19,514 nt of DNA from JBHPFQ01 sp042571625 (GTDB lineage: Bacteria > Patescibacteriota > Minisyncoccia > Portnoybacterales > UBA2143), in the NCBI GenBank assembly GCA_042571625.1, contig JBHPFQ010000010.1, positions 1 through 19,514 of the forward strand, given 5' to 3'. Made by a program: the position numbers and the translations under genes. Below the pieces are notes generated by a model, which saw only the letters and a list, made by a program, of their open reading frames with translations, did no database searches and was not told the DNA's origin. Shown here piece after piece: positions 12,715 to 19,514 of this stretch. Every line of letters begins with the position of its first letter. Position 1 is the first letter of the stretch.

Positions 12715-13341
12715 ATGCCTAAAATAATAATTTTTGCTTCGGGAACTAAAAATGGTGGAGGATCTGGATTTCAAGAATTGGTTGAAAATTCCAGAACTGG
12801 AATTTTAGACGCAGAAATTATTTCAGTAGTTTCTAATTATAAGGAAGGCGGTGTTCAGAAAAAAGCTAAAAAATTAGATGTTCCTTTTAAATATATGTCT
12901 GCTCCATGGAGCGCTGAACAATATCAAGAATTAATTAAAAAAGCTGATTGGGTTATTCTTTCTGGTTGGTTGAAATTAGCTAAGGGATTGAATCCGCAGA
13001 AAACAATTAATATTCATCCTGGGCCGTTGCCAAAATTTGGAGGAAACGGAATGTATGGTCATTATGTTCATGAAGCAGTTATAAAAGCATATCAAAAAGG
13101 AGAAATTAAAAACTCTGCCGTAAGCATGCATTTTGTTACAGAAAAATATGATGAAGGACCTATTTTTTTTCAATATCCAGTAATGATAAGAAAGGATGAT
13201 ACTTCAGAAACCTTATCTGCAAGAGTTAATAAGATTGAGCATGCATGGCAATCGTTTATTACTAATTTGATTATTCATGAACAAATTAAATGGGACGGAA
13301 AGAAATTAGTTGTTCCGTCTTGGTATCGTTTTCATATATGA
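12715..13341 (+). CDS. purN: Phosphoribosylglycinamide formyltransferase-like protein
   Basis: This 208-aa protein belongs to the formyltransferase fold that moves a formyl group from 10-formyltetrahydrofolate, in PurN to glycinamide ribonucleotide during purine synthesis. The N-terminus has the phosphate-binding S-G-T-K-N-G-G-G-S-G-F-Q-E-L region. The catalytic block I-N-I-H-P-G-P-L-P carries N99 and H101, and Y-D-E-G-P supplies D146, matching N106, H108 and D144 of E. coli PurN. No other purine gene is nearby, so the exact substrate is not certain. I chose ATG 12715 over an in-frame TTG at 12700, because the latter overlaps the -10 box. The stop TGA overlaps the next gene's ATG. Confidence 0.8.
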   Translation: MPKIIIFASGTKNGGGSGFQELVENSRTGILDAEIISVVSNYKEGGVQKKAKKLDVPFKYMSAPWSAEQYQELIKKADWVILSGWLKLAKGLNPQKTINIHPGPLPKFGGNGMYGHYVHEAVIKAYQKGEIKNSAVSMHFVTEKYDEGPIFFQYPVMIRKDDTSETLSARVNKIEHAWQSFITNLIIHEQIKWDGKKLVVPSWYRFHI

Positions 13342-13694
13342 GCGGATATTTAATACATAGTGAAAGAAATTGTAAAAGTTTGTTTTTAAAATACGAAATT
13401 TATAATAATAAACTAAGAATACAAACTTTATTAATATTTTATTTTTTAGAAATTCCTTTTGAAGATATAGAAAGGGTTGAAATTGGACATCCTCCTGTTT
13501 TTTGGGATATAATAAAGAAAAATAAGGTTAATCCGAAACATGGATTTGGAGTTAGAATCCTAAAGAATGATTTGGCTGATTTATTTAAACATATAATAAT
13601 TATTAAAAAGAAAGGATATTGGAAAGAAATTAGGATTACGCCAGAAAATCCTGATGATTTTCTCAATATTTTAAATAGATGCCTTGGATCTTAA
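13338..13694 (+). CDS. Small protein, possibly PH-like
   Basis: This 118-aa protein is not firmly recognised. It begins at ATG 13338, overlapping the previous stop as ATGA; an in-frame earlier start at 13290 would lie inside purN. The middle reads as alternating strands with P-F-E-D-I-E-R-V-E-I-G, followed by I-I-I-I-K-K-K-G-Y-W-K-E-I-R-I-T-P-E-N-P-D-D-F and a closing helix. That is the usual pattern of bacterial PH-like domains, where a substrate-binding strand set ends in N-P-x-x-F/L. Whether it is membrane-associated is unclear; one hydrophobic patch, L-L-I-F-Y-F-L, may be buried strand. The neighbour encodes a membrane protein and overlaps by 16 bases, so they may act together. Confidence 0.7.
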   Translation: MSGYLIHSERNCKSLFLKYEIYNNKLRIQTLLIFYFLEIPFEDIERVEIGHPPVFWDIIKKNKVNPKHGFGVRILKNDLADLFKHIIIIKKKGYWKEIRITPENPDDFLNILNRCLGS

Positions 13695-14032
13695 TATCAA
13701 TTTTAATACTTTTAATTTTACTTGGCTTTTGGGCTATTTGGGTTAGGAAGAAGTCAAAAAGACCTATTGATTATTATTATAATTTTTTTATTGTTGGAAT
13801 TATTTGGACGGCTTTTGGTATTCCCTTGAAAAATTATGCTTTATCTGGAATGGGAATTGTTTTTTTAATTGTTGGTTTGGTTAACAAGAATAAGTGGAAA
13901 GAAAATACGATAGGATGGAATGATTTGACTGAAGAGGAAAAAAGAATGAAATTGTTCATTATGATTATTTTGAGTTTTTTTGTTTTTGTTGGATTTGTAT
14001 TATGGCTATTTGCTGAAAAAAGAATTTTATAA
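13679..14032 (+). CDS. Small integral membrane protein
   Basis: This 117-aa protein has an N-terminal hydrophobic segment (about 3-22), a basic linker R-K-K-S-K-R-P, a long hydrophobic stretch at about 36-70 that probably makes one or two spans, a charged loop (W-N-D-L-T-E-E-E-K-R), and a final span at about 91-112. I recognise no family. The first ATG at 13679 overlaps the preceding gene by 16 bases and dnaG follows after 14 bases, so it is part of the same operon. Its link to replication and transcription genes is probably only positional. Confidence 0.75.
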   Translation: MPWILISILILLILLGFWAIWVRKKSKRPIDYYYNFFIVGIIWTAFGIPLKNYALSGMGIVFLIVGLVNKNKWKENTIGWNDLTEEEKRMKLFIMIILSFFVFVGFVLWLFAEKRIL

Positions 14033-14046
14033 GATACTAATTAATT

Positions 14047-15747
14047 ATGTATTCTCCGGTAGATGAAATTAAGTCCCGGCTGGATATTGTTGAGTTGATT
14101 CAGGGGTATATTAAGTTGCAAAAAGCCGGTCGTAATTATCGGGCTTGTTGTCCTTTTCATTCAGAAAAAACACCATCATTAATGATTTCTTCGGAAAAGC
14201 AGATGTGGCATTGTTTTGGATGCGGAAAAGGTGGTAGTGTTTTTGACTTTATTATGGAAATGGAGGGCGTGGAATTTGGTGATGCTTTACGTATTTTGGC
14301 ACAAAAAGCTGGGATAGAATTAAAATCATCCGTAGAACAAGGATTTAATTATGATAAATTAAAAACGAAAAAAAGCCAGCTTTATGAGATTTGTGATTTG
14401 GCCACGCGTTTTTTCATTAAACAACTTGCAAGTAATTCTGGTAAAGATGTTTTACAATATCTTTATAAGCGTGGATTAAAGCCAGAAACAATTAAAGAAT
14501 GGAAAATCGGTTATGCTCCGGGCGGTTGGCGGTCCATGTATGATTTTTTAACAAGCCAAGGATATTCTAATGAATCTATTTTGGATGCTGGGTTGATTAT
14601 CAAAAACGAATCCCAAAACGCGCAAAATAGATATTATGACAGATTTCGCGATAGAATTATTTTCCCAATTTCTGATATTAATGGTTGGGTAGTAGGTTTT
14701 ACAGGACGAGAAAATCCTAATTCAGCTATGTTAGATAAAAATAGGATGGGGAAGTATATTAATATTTCAAATACTTTAATTTATGACAAAAGCCAAATTC
14801 TATATGGTATAGATAAAGCTAAAATGGATATTAGGTCTAATGATTCTTGTATTTTAGTGGAAGGTCAGATAGATGTATTAATGGCTCATCAGGCTGGATT
14901 TAAAAATGTTGTTGCTTGCTCTGGAACAGCTTTGACTGAAAAGCATTTAAAAGTTATTAAGCGATATGCTGACAATTTAATAACAGCTTTTGATATGGAT
15001 TTTGCAGGTGAGACAGCTACTAAGCGGGGGATTGACTTGGCTGTTCAATTCGGCTTTAATGTTGAAATAGCTGTTCTGCCCAATGGGCAAGATCCAGCTG
15101 ATTGTATTTTACAAAATGTTGGCGTGTGGACTGAGGCAATTAGTAAATCAAAGAAAATAATTGAATTTTATATTGATGGAGCTTTTTCAAAAAATGATCC
15201 AAGTTCAGTTGACGGGAAAAAGAATATTAGCAAAATTCTATTGCCGATTATTAAGAAAATTTCTAATAAGATAGAGCAAGAGCATTGGATTCAGAATATT
15301 GGAAGGAAGATCGGAATTCAGGAAAATATTTTAATAGAAGAAATGGATAAAATTAAAAGCGATGATAATTATTTTCAAGATGATCCGCCTGTTGAAAAAA
15401 GAATATATCCAGAACGTGAAGAATATGTTTTAGGATTGCTTTTGTCGGATTTAAATAGTTTAGAACAGATAGCAGGAGAGCCGTCGCAAATTTTTACTAA
15501 TTTGGATTTTAGAGAAATATTTAAAAGATTAAAACAAAGCAAAACAAATAAATTAGAAGAATTCAAAAAAGAATTGCCTAGCGAATTAGCAAGTCAGATT
15601 GACAATCTTGTTTTCAAAGCAGAAGCGTATAAGGATTTATTTGATGAGGCGGATATTGATATTAAGCCGGAATATGAAATTAAGTTTTGTTTTAAAAAAA
15701 TGAAAGATTCTTATAATCGTAAACAAATAATAGACAGATTTAAGTAA
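14047..15747 (+). CDS. dnaG: DNA primase DnaG
   Basis: This enzyme makes RNA primers for chromosome replication and is 566 aa, close to the usual 580-600. The CHC2 zinc-binding domain has C35, H38, C56 and C59 (C-P-F-H and C-F-G-C). The catalytic core includes Y-F-x-x-R-I-I-F-P-I-type sequence before the TOPRIM domain. TOPRIM shows V-E-G-Q with E272 and D-M-D with D316 and D318, the metal-binding acidic residues. The C-terminal 120 residues are helical, consistent with a DnaB-interacting domain. rpoD begins one base after the stop, reproducing the conserved dnaG-rpoD pairing of the bacterial macromolecular synthesis operon, here without rpsU in front. Confidence 0.97.
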   Translation: MYSPVDEIKSRLDIVELIQGYIKLQKAGRNYRACCPFHSEKTPSLMISSEKQMWHCFGCGKGGSVFDFIMEMEGVEFGDALRILAQKAGIELKSSVEQGFNYDKLKTKKSQLYEICDLATRFFIKQLASNSGKDVLQYLYKRGLKPETIKEWKIGYAPGGWRSMYDFLTSQGYSNESILDAGLIIKNESQNAQNRYYDRFRDRIIFPISDINGWVVGFTGRENPNSAMLDKNRMGKYINISNTLIYDKSQILYGIDKAKMDIRSNDSCILVEGQIDVLMAHQAGFKNVVACSGTALTEKHLKVIKRYADNLITAFDMDFAGETATKRGIDLAVQFGFNVEIAVLPNGQDPADCILQNVGVWTEAISKSKKIIEFYIDGAFSKNDPSSVDGKKNISKILLPIIKKISNKIEQEHWIQNIGRKIGIQENILIEEMDKIKSDDNYFQDDPPVEKRIYPEREEYVLGLLLSDLNSLEQIAGEPSQIFTNLDFREIFKRLKQSKTNKLEEFKKELPSELASQIDNLVFKAEAYKDLFDEADIDIKPEYEIKFCFKKMKDSYNRKQIIDRFK

Positions 15748-15748
15748 T

Positions 15749-16915
15749 ATGCCCAAAAAGAAAACTATAAAAACAAAAACAAAAGCGAAAGCTAAGACAA
15801 AAACTAAGACAAAGGCGAAGACAAAAAAAAGATCAAAAAGATTAATTGATGAAAATAAAATTAAAGATTTGATCAATAGAGGCAGAGAAAGGGGATTTGT
15901 TACAGAAGAAGAATTGTTGGCTTTAGCTCCTCAAATTGAAAAAGATATAGAAGGTCTTGAAGAAACTTATCAAAGGTTAAGAGATAACAATATTAATATT
16001 GTTGAGATGGGTGAGTTTTTAGAGGAGCCTGAAGAGGATAAAAAGAAATCGCAAAAGTCAAAGTCAGCAGCTTCTTTAGAGTTTGGGTCTTTTGATAATG
16101 TTCAAATGTACTTGCGAGAGATTGGAAGAATTTCTTTATTAACTTCACAAGAAGAGGTCAGGTTGGCTAAAAGAATTGAGCAAGGAGATGAGGAATCTAA
16201 ACAAAAACTTACTCAAGCTAATTTAAGATTGGTTGTGAGTATCGCTAAAAGATATCTTGGCAGAAGCAGAAGTTTGGGACTTTTGGATTTAATTCAAGAA
16301 GGGAATATCGGGCTTTTCAAGGCAGTTGAAAAGTTTGATTATCATAGGGGATATAAATTTTCAACTTATGCTACGTGGTGGATTAGACAGGCGATTACGC
16401 GAGCATTAGCTGATCAGGCAAGAACTATACGCATACCTGTTCATATGGTGGAAACAATAAGTAAGTTTACTCAAGTTAAGCGGCGTTTATTGCAAGACCT
16501 TGGCAGGGAACCGCTTCCAGAGGAGATATCTGCTGAAATGGGCGAAAGTATTGAAAAAGTTAGGCAGATTATTAAAATATCGCAGGAAACAATTTCTTTA
16601 GAAACACCTATTGGCGATAACGAAGAAGAAAGTACTTTGGGTGAATTTATTGAAGATAAAAGAACTATTGCTCCTTCTCAATCTGCTGCTAGAAAATTAC
16701 TTCAAGGGCGGATTAAAGATATTCTGATTGATTTAACTCCACGAGAAAGAAGGATATTAGAAATGCGATTTGGACTTGTAGATGGGATAACCCATACGTT
16801 AGAAGAAGTTGGTTATGAATTTGGCGTTACTAGGGAACGTATAAGACAGATTGAAGCTAAGGCGCTGGAAAAAATGCGGCAGCACGATGCTTCCAAAAAA
16901 TTAAAAGGATATTAA
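15749..16915 (+). CDS. rpoD: Primary sigma factor RpoD (sigma 70)
   Basis: This is the housekeeping sigma factor, 388 aa. Residues 1-32 are an almost pure Lys/Thr/Ala tract with no acidic residues, then region 1.1 (about 33-85), an acidic-basic linker, region 1.2 from D116 (N-V-Q-M-Y-L-R-E-I-G), region 2 at about 155-232 with the promoter-melting Y-A-T-W-W-I-R-Q, region 3, and region 4 at about 330-385 with L-T-P-R-E-R-R-I-L-E-M-R-F-G and V-T-R-E-R-I-R-Q-I-E. The regions that read -10 and -35 boxes look standard, which fits the sigma-70-like promoters seen in this window. The Lys-rich head is unusual for region 1.1 neighbours. The stop shares a base with the next ATG (TAATG). Confidence 0.97.
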   Translation: MPKKKTIKTKTKAKAKTKTKTKAKTKKRSKRLIDENKIKDLINRGRERGFVTEEELLALAPQIEKDIEGLEETYQRLRDNNINIVEMGEFLEEPEEDKKKSQKSKSAASLEFGSFDNVQMYLREIGRISLLTSQEEVRLAKRIEQGDEESKQKLTQANLRLVVSIAKRYLGRSRSLGLLDLIQEGNIGLFKAVEKFDYHRGYKFSTYATWWIRQAITRALADQARTIRIPVHMVETISKFTQVKRRLLQDLGREPLPEEISAEMGESIEKVRQIIKISQETISLETPIGDNEEESTLGEFIEDKRTIAPSQSAARKLLQGRIKDILIDLTPRERRILEMRFGLVDGITHTLEEVGYEFGVTRERIRQIEAKALEKMRQHDASKKLKGY

Positions 16916-18534
16916 TGAAGAATTTATTGAATTCTAAAAACTCTGTTTTTTTATTTGAGGTAGTATTTTTATTATTGTCCGTATTTAATGTTTTTCCAAG
17001 AGAGGCTGTTCTGGTTATCACAGGAATAATGATTTTTTATTTTATTTTTGCTCCGCTGGAAGATTCAATATGGCTTTTTGTTGCTTCTATTCCATTATTT
17101 GCTGCTTTGCCGATTTCTGAAAATTTTGATCAAATGGCTAATTGGAGAATATTTTTGGCTATTTTATTTTTGGTTTTATTTTTTAGGGTTGGTATTTCTA
17201 TTAGCTTGGTTAAGAATAAATTTGGTAAATGGAGGTTAAGAGAAGATGTAAAGCATGATCAGATGGAATATTTAGCAGGCATATTAATAATTATTATTGC
17301 TTGTCTATCTCTTTTTGTTGCTGATGATGTTTTTGCAGGAATTAAAAAAATACTTTTTTTAGTTAATATTTTTCTCTTATTTATAATCATTAGAAATTTA
17401 ACTGCAAGAAATAAAAACTTTATTTTTGAATTGATTGGTGCTATCAAAATTGGTATTGCAACAGTTTTAATTGCTGGATTTGCTCAATTAGTTTTTGTTT
17501 TTTTTGTTCAACTTCATATTTTTTGGAAATTTTGGGCATATAAAATTATCCCTATTTTTTATGGACAATCATTAGGTAACCTTTTAGCTTATAGTAATAC
17601 TTGGTTTTCTTATCATGCTTATCAAACTTCTACATTAAGAATGTTTTCTATTTTCCCTGATTCTCATTCTTTTGGATTATTTTGCATACTTGCTTTGCCA
17701 TTTTTTCTTACATCTATTTTTTTACGAAAAGCTGGGGATAAAAAGAAATTTGTTATAAATTATTTGTTACTAATAATTTGCTTAATGGCAATTCTTTTTT
17801 CTGGTTCGCGAGGAATTTGGGTAAGCGCTGTTGGATCATTAATTATTTTTCTATTTTTTATTTTATTATCTTATTCTCCAACATTGCGTTCGCGAAAGAA
17901 TTTTTTTATTACAAAATTTACTCATAGCAAAAATTGGTGGAATTTTTTTCAGCTTTCTATCGGATGTATAATGATGTTAATTTTTTTATTGCCAATTTCA
18001 TCAAAGATTCTTTTCTTATCGCAGGAAATTCAATTAGATACTGATATGAGTGAAATTTCTTTATTTGGGAGAACAAAAAGTATTTTTGATTTTTCAGAAA
18101 TATCAGTTAAAAGCAGATTACAGATTTGGCAGAAGACAGTTGATTCAATTATTGCTCATCCTTTTTTAGGAGTAGGAATAGGCAATTATCCTTTGATTTT
18201 GGGAGAGGATATTTCTTTCGCAAAAAGAGGATCTTCAGCGCATAATCTTTATTTAGATGTTGCTTCTGAAATGGGAATTTTTGCATTGATTATTTTATTG
18301 GTTATTTTTTATTTTATATTTAAAAGCGCTTGGGAAGTATTTAACAATAGTAATAACTTGTATTTGAAGTATTGGGCTGGTTTTTTTGTTCTTGCCTTGA
18401 TTTGGATTTTAGGTTATAGTTTATTTGATATTGTATTATTGAATGATAAAGTGCTTTTATTCTTTATGGCTAATTTAGGAGTTTTATATGCTGCAAAATC
18501 ATCCATTGGTATCTGTAAACATTCTAACCTATAA
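16915..18534 (+). CDS. O-antigen ligase / polymerase-like membrane protein
   Basis: This 539-aa protein is very hydrophobic, with roughly eleven to twelve membrane spans separated by short basic loops. Its C-terminal half matches the Wzy_C (O-antigen ligase WaaL-type) pattern: S-G-S-R-G-I-W near residue 300, a large extracytoplasmic loop, R-x-x-I-W-Q-K-T, G-V-G-I-G-N-Y, then S-A-H-N-L-Y-L-D-V-A-S-E-M-G before the last spans. Such enzymes join or polymerise undecaprenyl-linked glycans at the outer face of the membrane. Polymerase and ligase cannot be told apart from sequence alone. The TAATG overlap with rpoD and the following glycosyltransferase suggest surface-glycan genes added to a replication/transcription operon. 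Confidence 0.8.
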   Translation: MKNLLNSKNSVFLFEVVFLLLSVFNVFPREAVLVITGIMIFYFIFAPLEDSIWLFVASIPLFAALPISENFDQMANWRIFLAILFLVLFFRVGISISLVKNKFGKWRLREDVKHDQMEYLAGILIIIIACLSLFVADDVFAGIKKILFLVNIFLLFIIIRNLTARNKNFIFELIGAIKIGIATVLIAGFAQLVFVFFVQLHIFWKFWAYKIIPIFYGQSLGNLLAYSNTWFSYHAYQTSTLRMFSIFPDSHSFGLFCILALPFFLTSIFLRKAGDKKKFVINYLLLIICLMAILFSGSRGIWVSAVGSLIIFLFFILLSYSPTLRSRKNFFITKFTHSKNWWNFFQLSIGCIMMLIFLLPISSKILFLSQEIQLDTDMSEISLFGRTKSIFDFSEISVKSRLQIWQKTVDSIIAHPFLGVGIGNYPLILGEDISFAKRGSSAHNLYLDVASEMGIFALIILLVIFYFIFKSAWEVFNNSNNLYLKYWAGFFVLALIWILGYSLFDIVLLNDKVLLFFMANLGVLYAAKSSIGICKHSNL

Positions 18535-19501
18535 TGGCGAAAAATATATTCGCGAATGTATAGAATCTGTTCTAAATCAAAGATATCCTAATATAGAAAT
18601 TATAATTATTGATAATAATTCTTCAGATTGTACTATCAGTGAAATTAAAAAATTTGATAATAATCCCAAAATTTACAAGATAATATTTAATAATGAGCAA
18701 AGTGGTTTTGCTGTAGGGCATAATCAGGCGATTAGACAAAGTAGAGGAGATTTTATCTTATGTCTTAATCAAGATGTTGTTTTGCATAAAGATTTTGTTG
18801 ATAATGCAATTGCATTATTAGAAAAAAATACAGATATATCATCAATCCAAGGAAAAGTATTACGCTTTAATTCTGACGGTTCTTTCTCAAAAAAGATTGA
18901 TACTACTGGTTTGGTTATTTTAAAAAATAGAAGAATTATCAATAGAGGACAAGGTAAAATTGATAATGGTCAATTTGAAAAAGAAGAAGAAGTTTTTGGA
19001 GCTGATGGAGCATGTCCTATTTATAGAAAAAAAGCATTAGAAGATATTAAGGTTAATAACGAATTTTTTGATGAAGATTTTTTTGCTTATAAGGAAGACG
19101 TAGATTTAGCATGGCGTTTACGGCTTAGGAATTGGAAATGTGTTTATCATCCAATGGTTATTGCTTGGCATTGGAGAGGATCTGGAGATAGCGCTGAAAG
19201 AACTCCATGGGGAATAATAAGAGAACGTAAAAAATTAAGCAAATTCTCAAAATATTTAGCTTTCAAGAATCAGCGTTTAATGCAAATTAAAAATGAGCAA
19301 GTTGTTTTGTTAATCAAACATTTCCCGTGGGTTCTTATGAAAGAAGTGGGCGCGTGGGCATATATTTTATTTTTTGAGACTTATACTTTACGCGCTGTTT
19401 ATAACTTAATAAAACAAATACCTAAGGCCTTAGAAAAGAGAAAAATAATTATGACTAATAAAAAAGCTAATATTAAAGAAATGAATAAATGGTTTAATTA
19501 A
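18488..19501 (+). CDS. Family 2 glycosyltransferase
   Basis: This 337-aa protein is a GT2 enzyme that transfers a sugar from a nucleotide donor to a growing glycan. The opening V-S-V-N-I-L-T-Y-N-G-E-K-Y-I and the I-I-D-N-N-S-S-D nucleotide-binding block are typical. The metal-binding aspartate is D96 in L-N-Q-D-V-V, and the catalytic region includes F-F-A-Y-K-E-D-V-D-L-A-W-R, as in rhamnosyltransferase-like members. A hydrophobic, amphipathic C-terminus may bind the membrane. ATG 18488 is chosen because AGGAG lies 6 bases upstream, although it overlaps the preceding gene by 47 bases. Another ATG appears at 19503, just behind the stop, possibly the start of a next operon gene that runs out of the window. 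Confidence 0.9.
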   Translation: MLQNHPLVSVNILTYNGEKYIRECIESVLNQRYPNIEIIIIDNNSSDCTISEIKKFDNNPKIYKIIFNNEQSGFAVGHNQAIRQSRGDFILCLNQDVVLHKDFVDNAIALLEKNTDISSIQGKVLRFNSDGSFSKKIDTTGLVILKNRRIINRGQGKIDNGQFEKEEEVFGADGACPIYRKKALEDIKVNNEFFDEDFFAYKEDVDLAWRLRLRNWKCVYHPMVIAWHWRGSGDSAERTPWGIIRERKKLSKFSKYLAFKNQRLMQIKNEQVVLLIKHFPWVLMKEVGAWAYILFFETYTLRAVYNLIKQIPKALEKRKIIMTNKKANIKEMNKWFN

Positions 19502-19514
19502 AATGAATTATTAT

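Noticed and set aside
13290..13337. Earlier start for the small PH-like protein
   Set aside because: It lies inside the PurN-like gene; the ATGA overlap at 13338 is the usual coupling arrangement.
15637..15876. Reverse-strand frame rich in Phe and Val opposite the rpoD start
   Set aside because: It is the complement of the lysine-rich rpoD head and the dnaG end, both clearly coding on the + strand.
19503..19514. Start of another gene (ATG after the glycosyltransferase)
   Set aside because: Only four codons are visible before the window ends, which is not enough to support a feature.

Overview
The window reads as an AT-rich bacterial chromosome segment, all genes on the + strand and tightly packed. 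Several genes lack a visible Shine-Dalgarno site and at least two promoters sit almost on the start codon. TGA is used as a stop (PurN-like gene), so the code is the standard bacterial one. Gene content (compact lemA-htpX, a PurN-like formyltransferase, a dnaG-rpoD operon with surface-glycan genes, many small unrecognised proteins) suggests a Candidate Phyla Radiation / Patescibacteria genome, perhaps Parcubacteria-like. That assignment is an inference from style, not a proven placement.

Region 1 (1-1176) is housekeeping: the 3' end of lemA, htpX overlapping it by one base, and tRNA-Ser(GGA) with its CCA encoded, only 11 bases after htpX.

Region 2 (about 1180-11060) is an accessory island that starts directly after the tRNA. 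It holds rhuM; a type I restriction operon made of hsdR, an hsdM-hsdS fusion, a DUF4145 protein and a membrane/TPR-like protein; then two small unrecognised genes (89 and 44 codons), each with its own promoter and terminator. The island is punctuated by copies of one palindromic repeat family at 1296, 2454, 9789 and 10573. All copies have the same flank orientation, and each lies directly upstream of rhuM, hsdR, the 89-codon gene or the 44-codon gene. A separate 66-bp direct repeat (64/66 identical) occurs right after the tRNA and again at 10472, bracketing the restriction genes. The start of hsdM is duplicated as a 22-base fossil behind rhuM, cut off exactly where a repeat copy begins. In the last repeat copy the core is inverted and filled with nested REP-like hairpins. 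Together these signs suggest a modular, repeat-assembled or repeat-rearranged defence island, with no recombinase gene in view.

Region 3 (11083-12653) is a single-gene unit: an extended -10 promoter, a strong Shine-Dalgarno site, a B12-binding-type radical SAM protein with a DUF4070-like C-terminus, and an intrinsic terminator.

Region 4 (12680 to the end) looks like one long operon with overlapping or nearly touching genes: purN-like, a small PH-like protein, a small membrane protein, dnaG, rpoD, an O-antigen-ligase-like protein and a family 2 glycosyltransferase. It starts from a well-formed promoter whose predicted transcription start coincides with the purN-like ATG.
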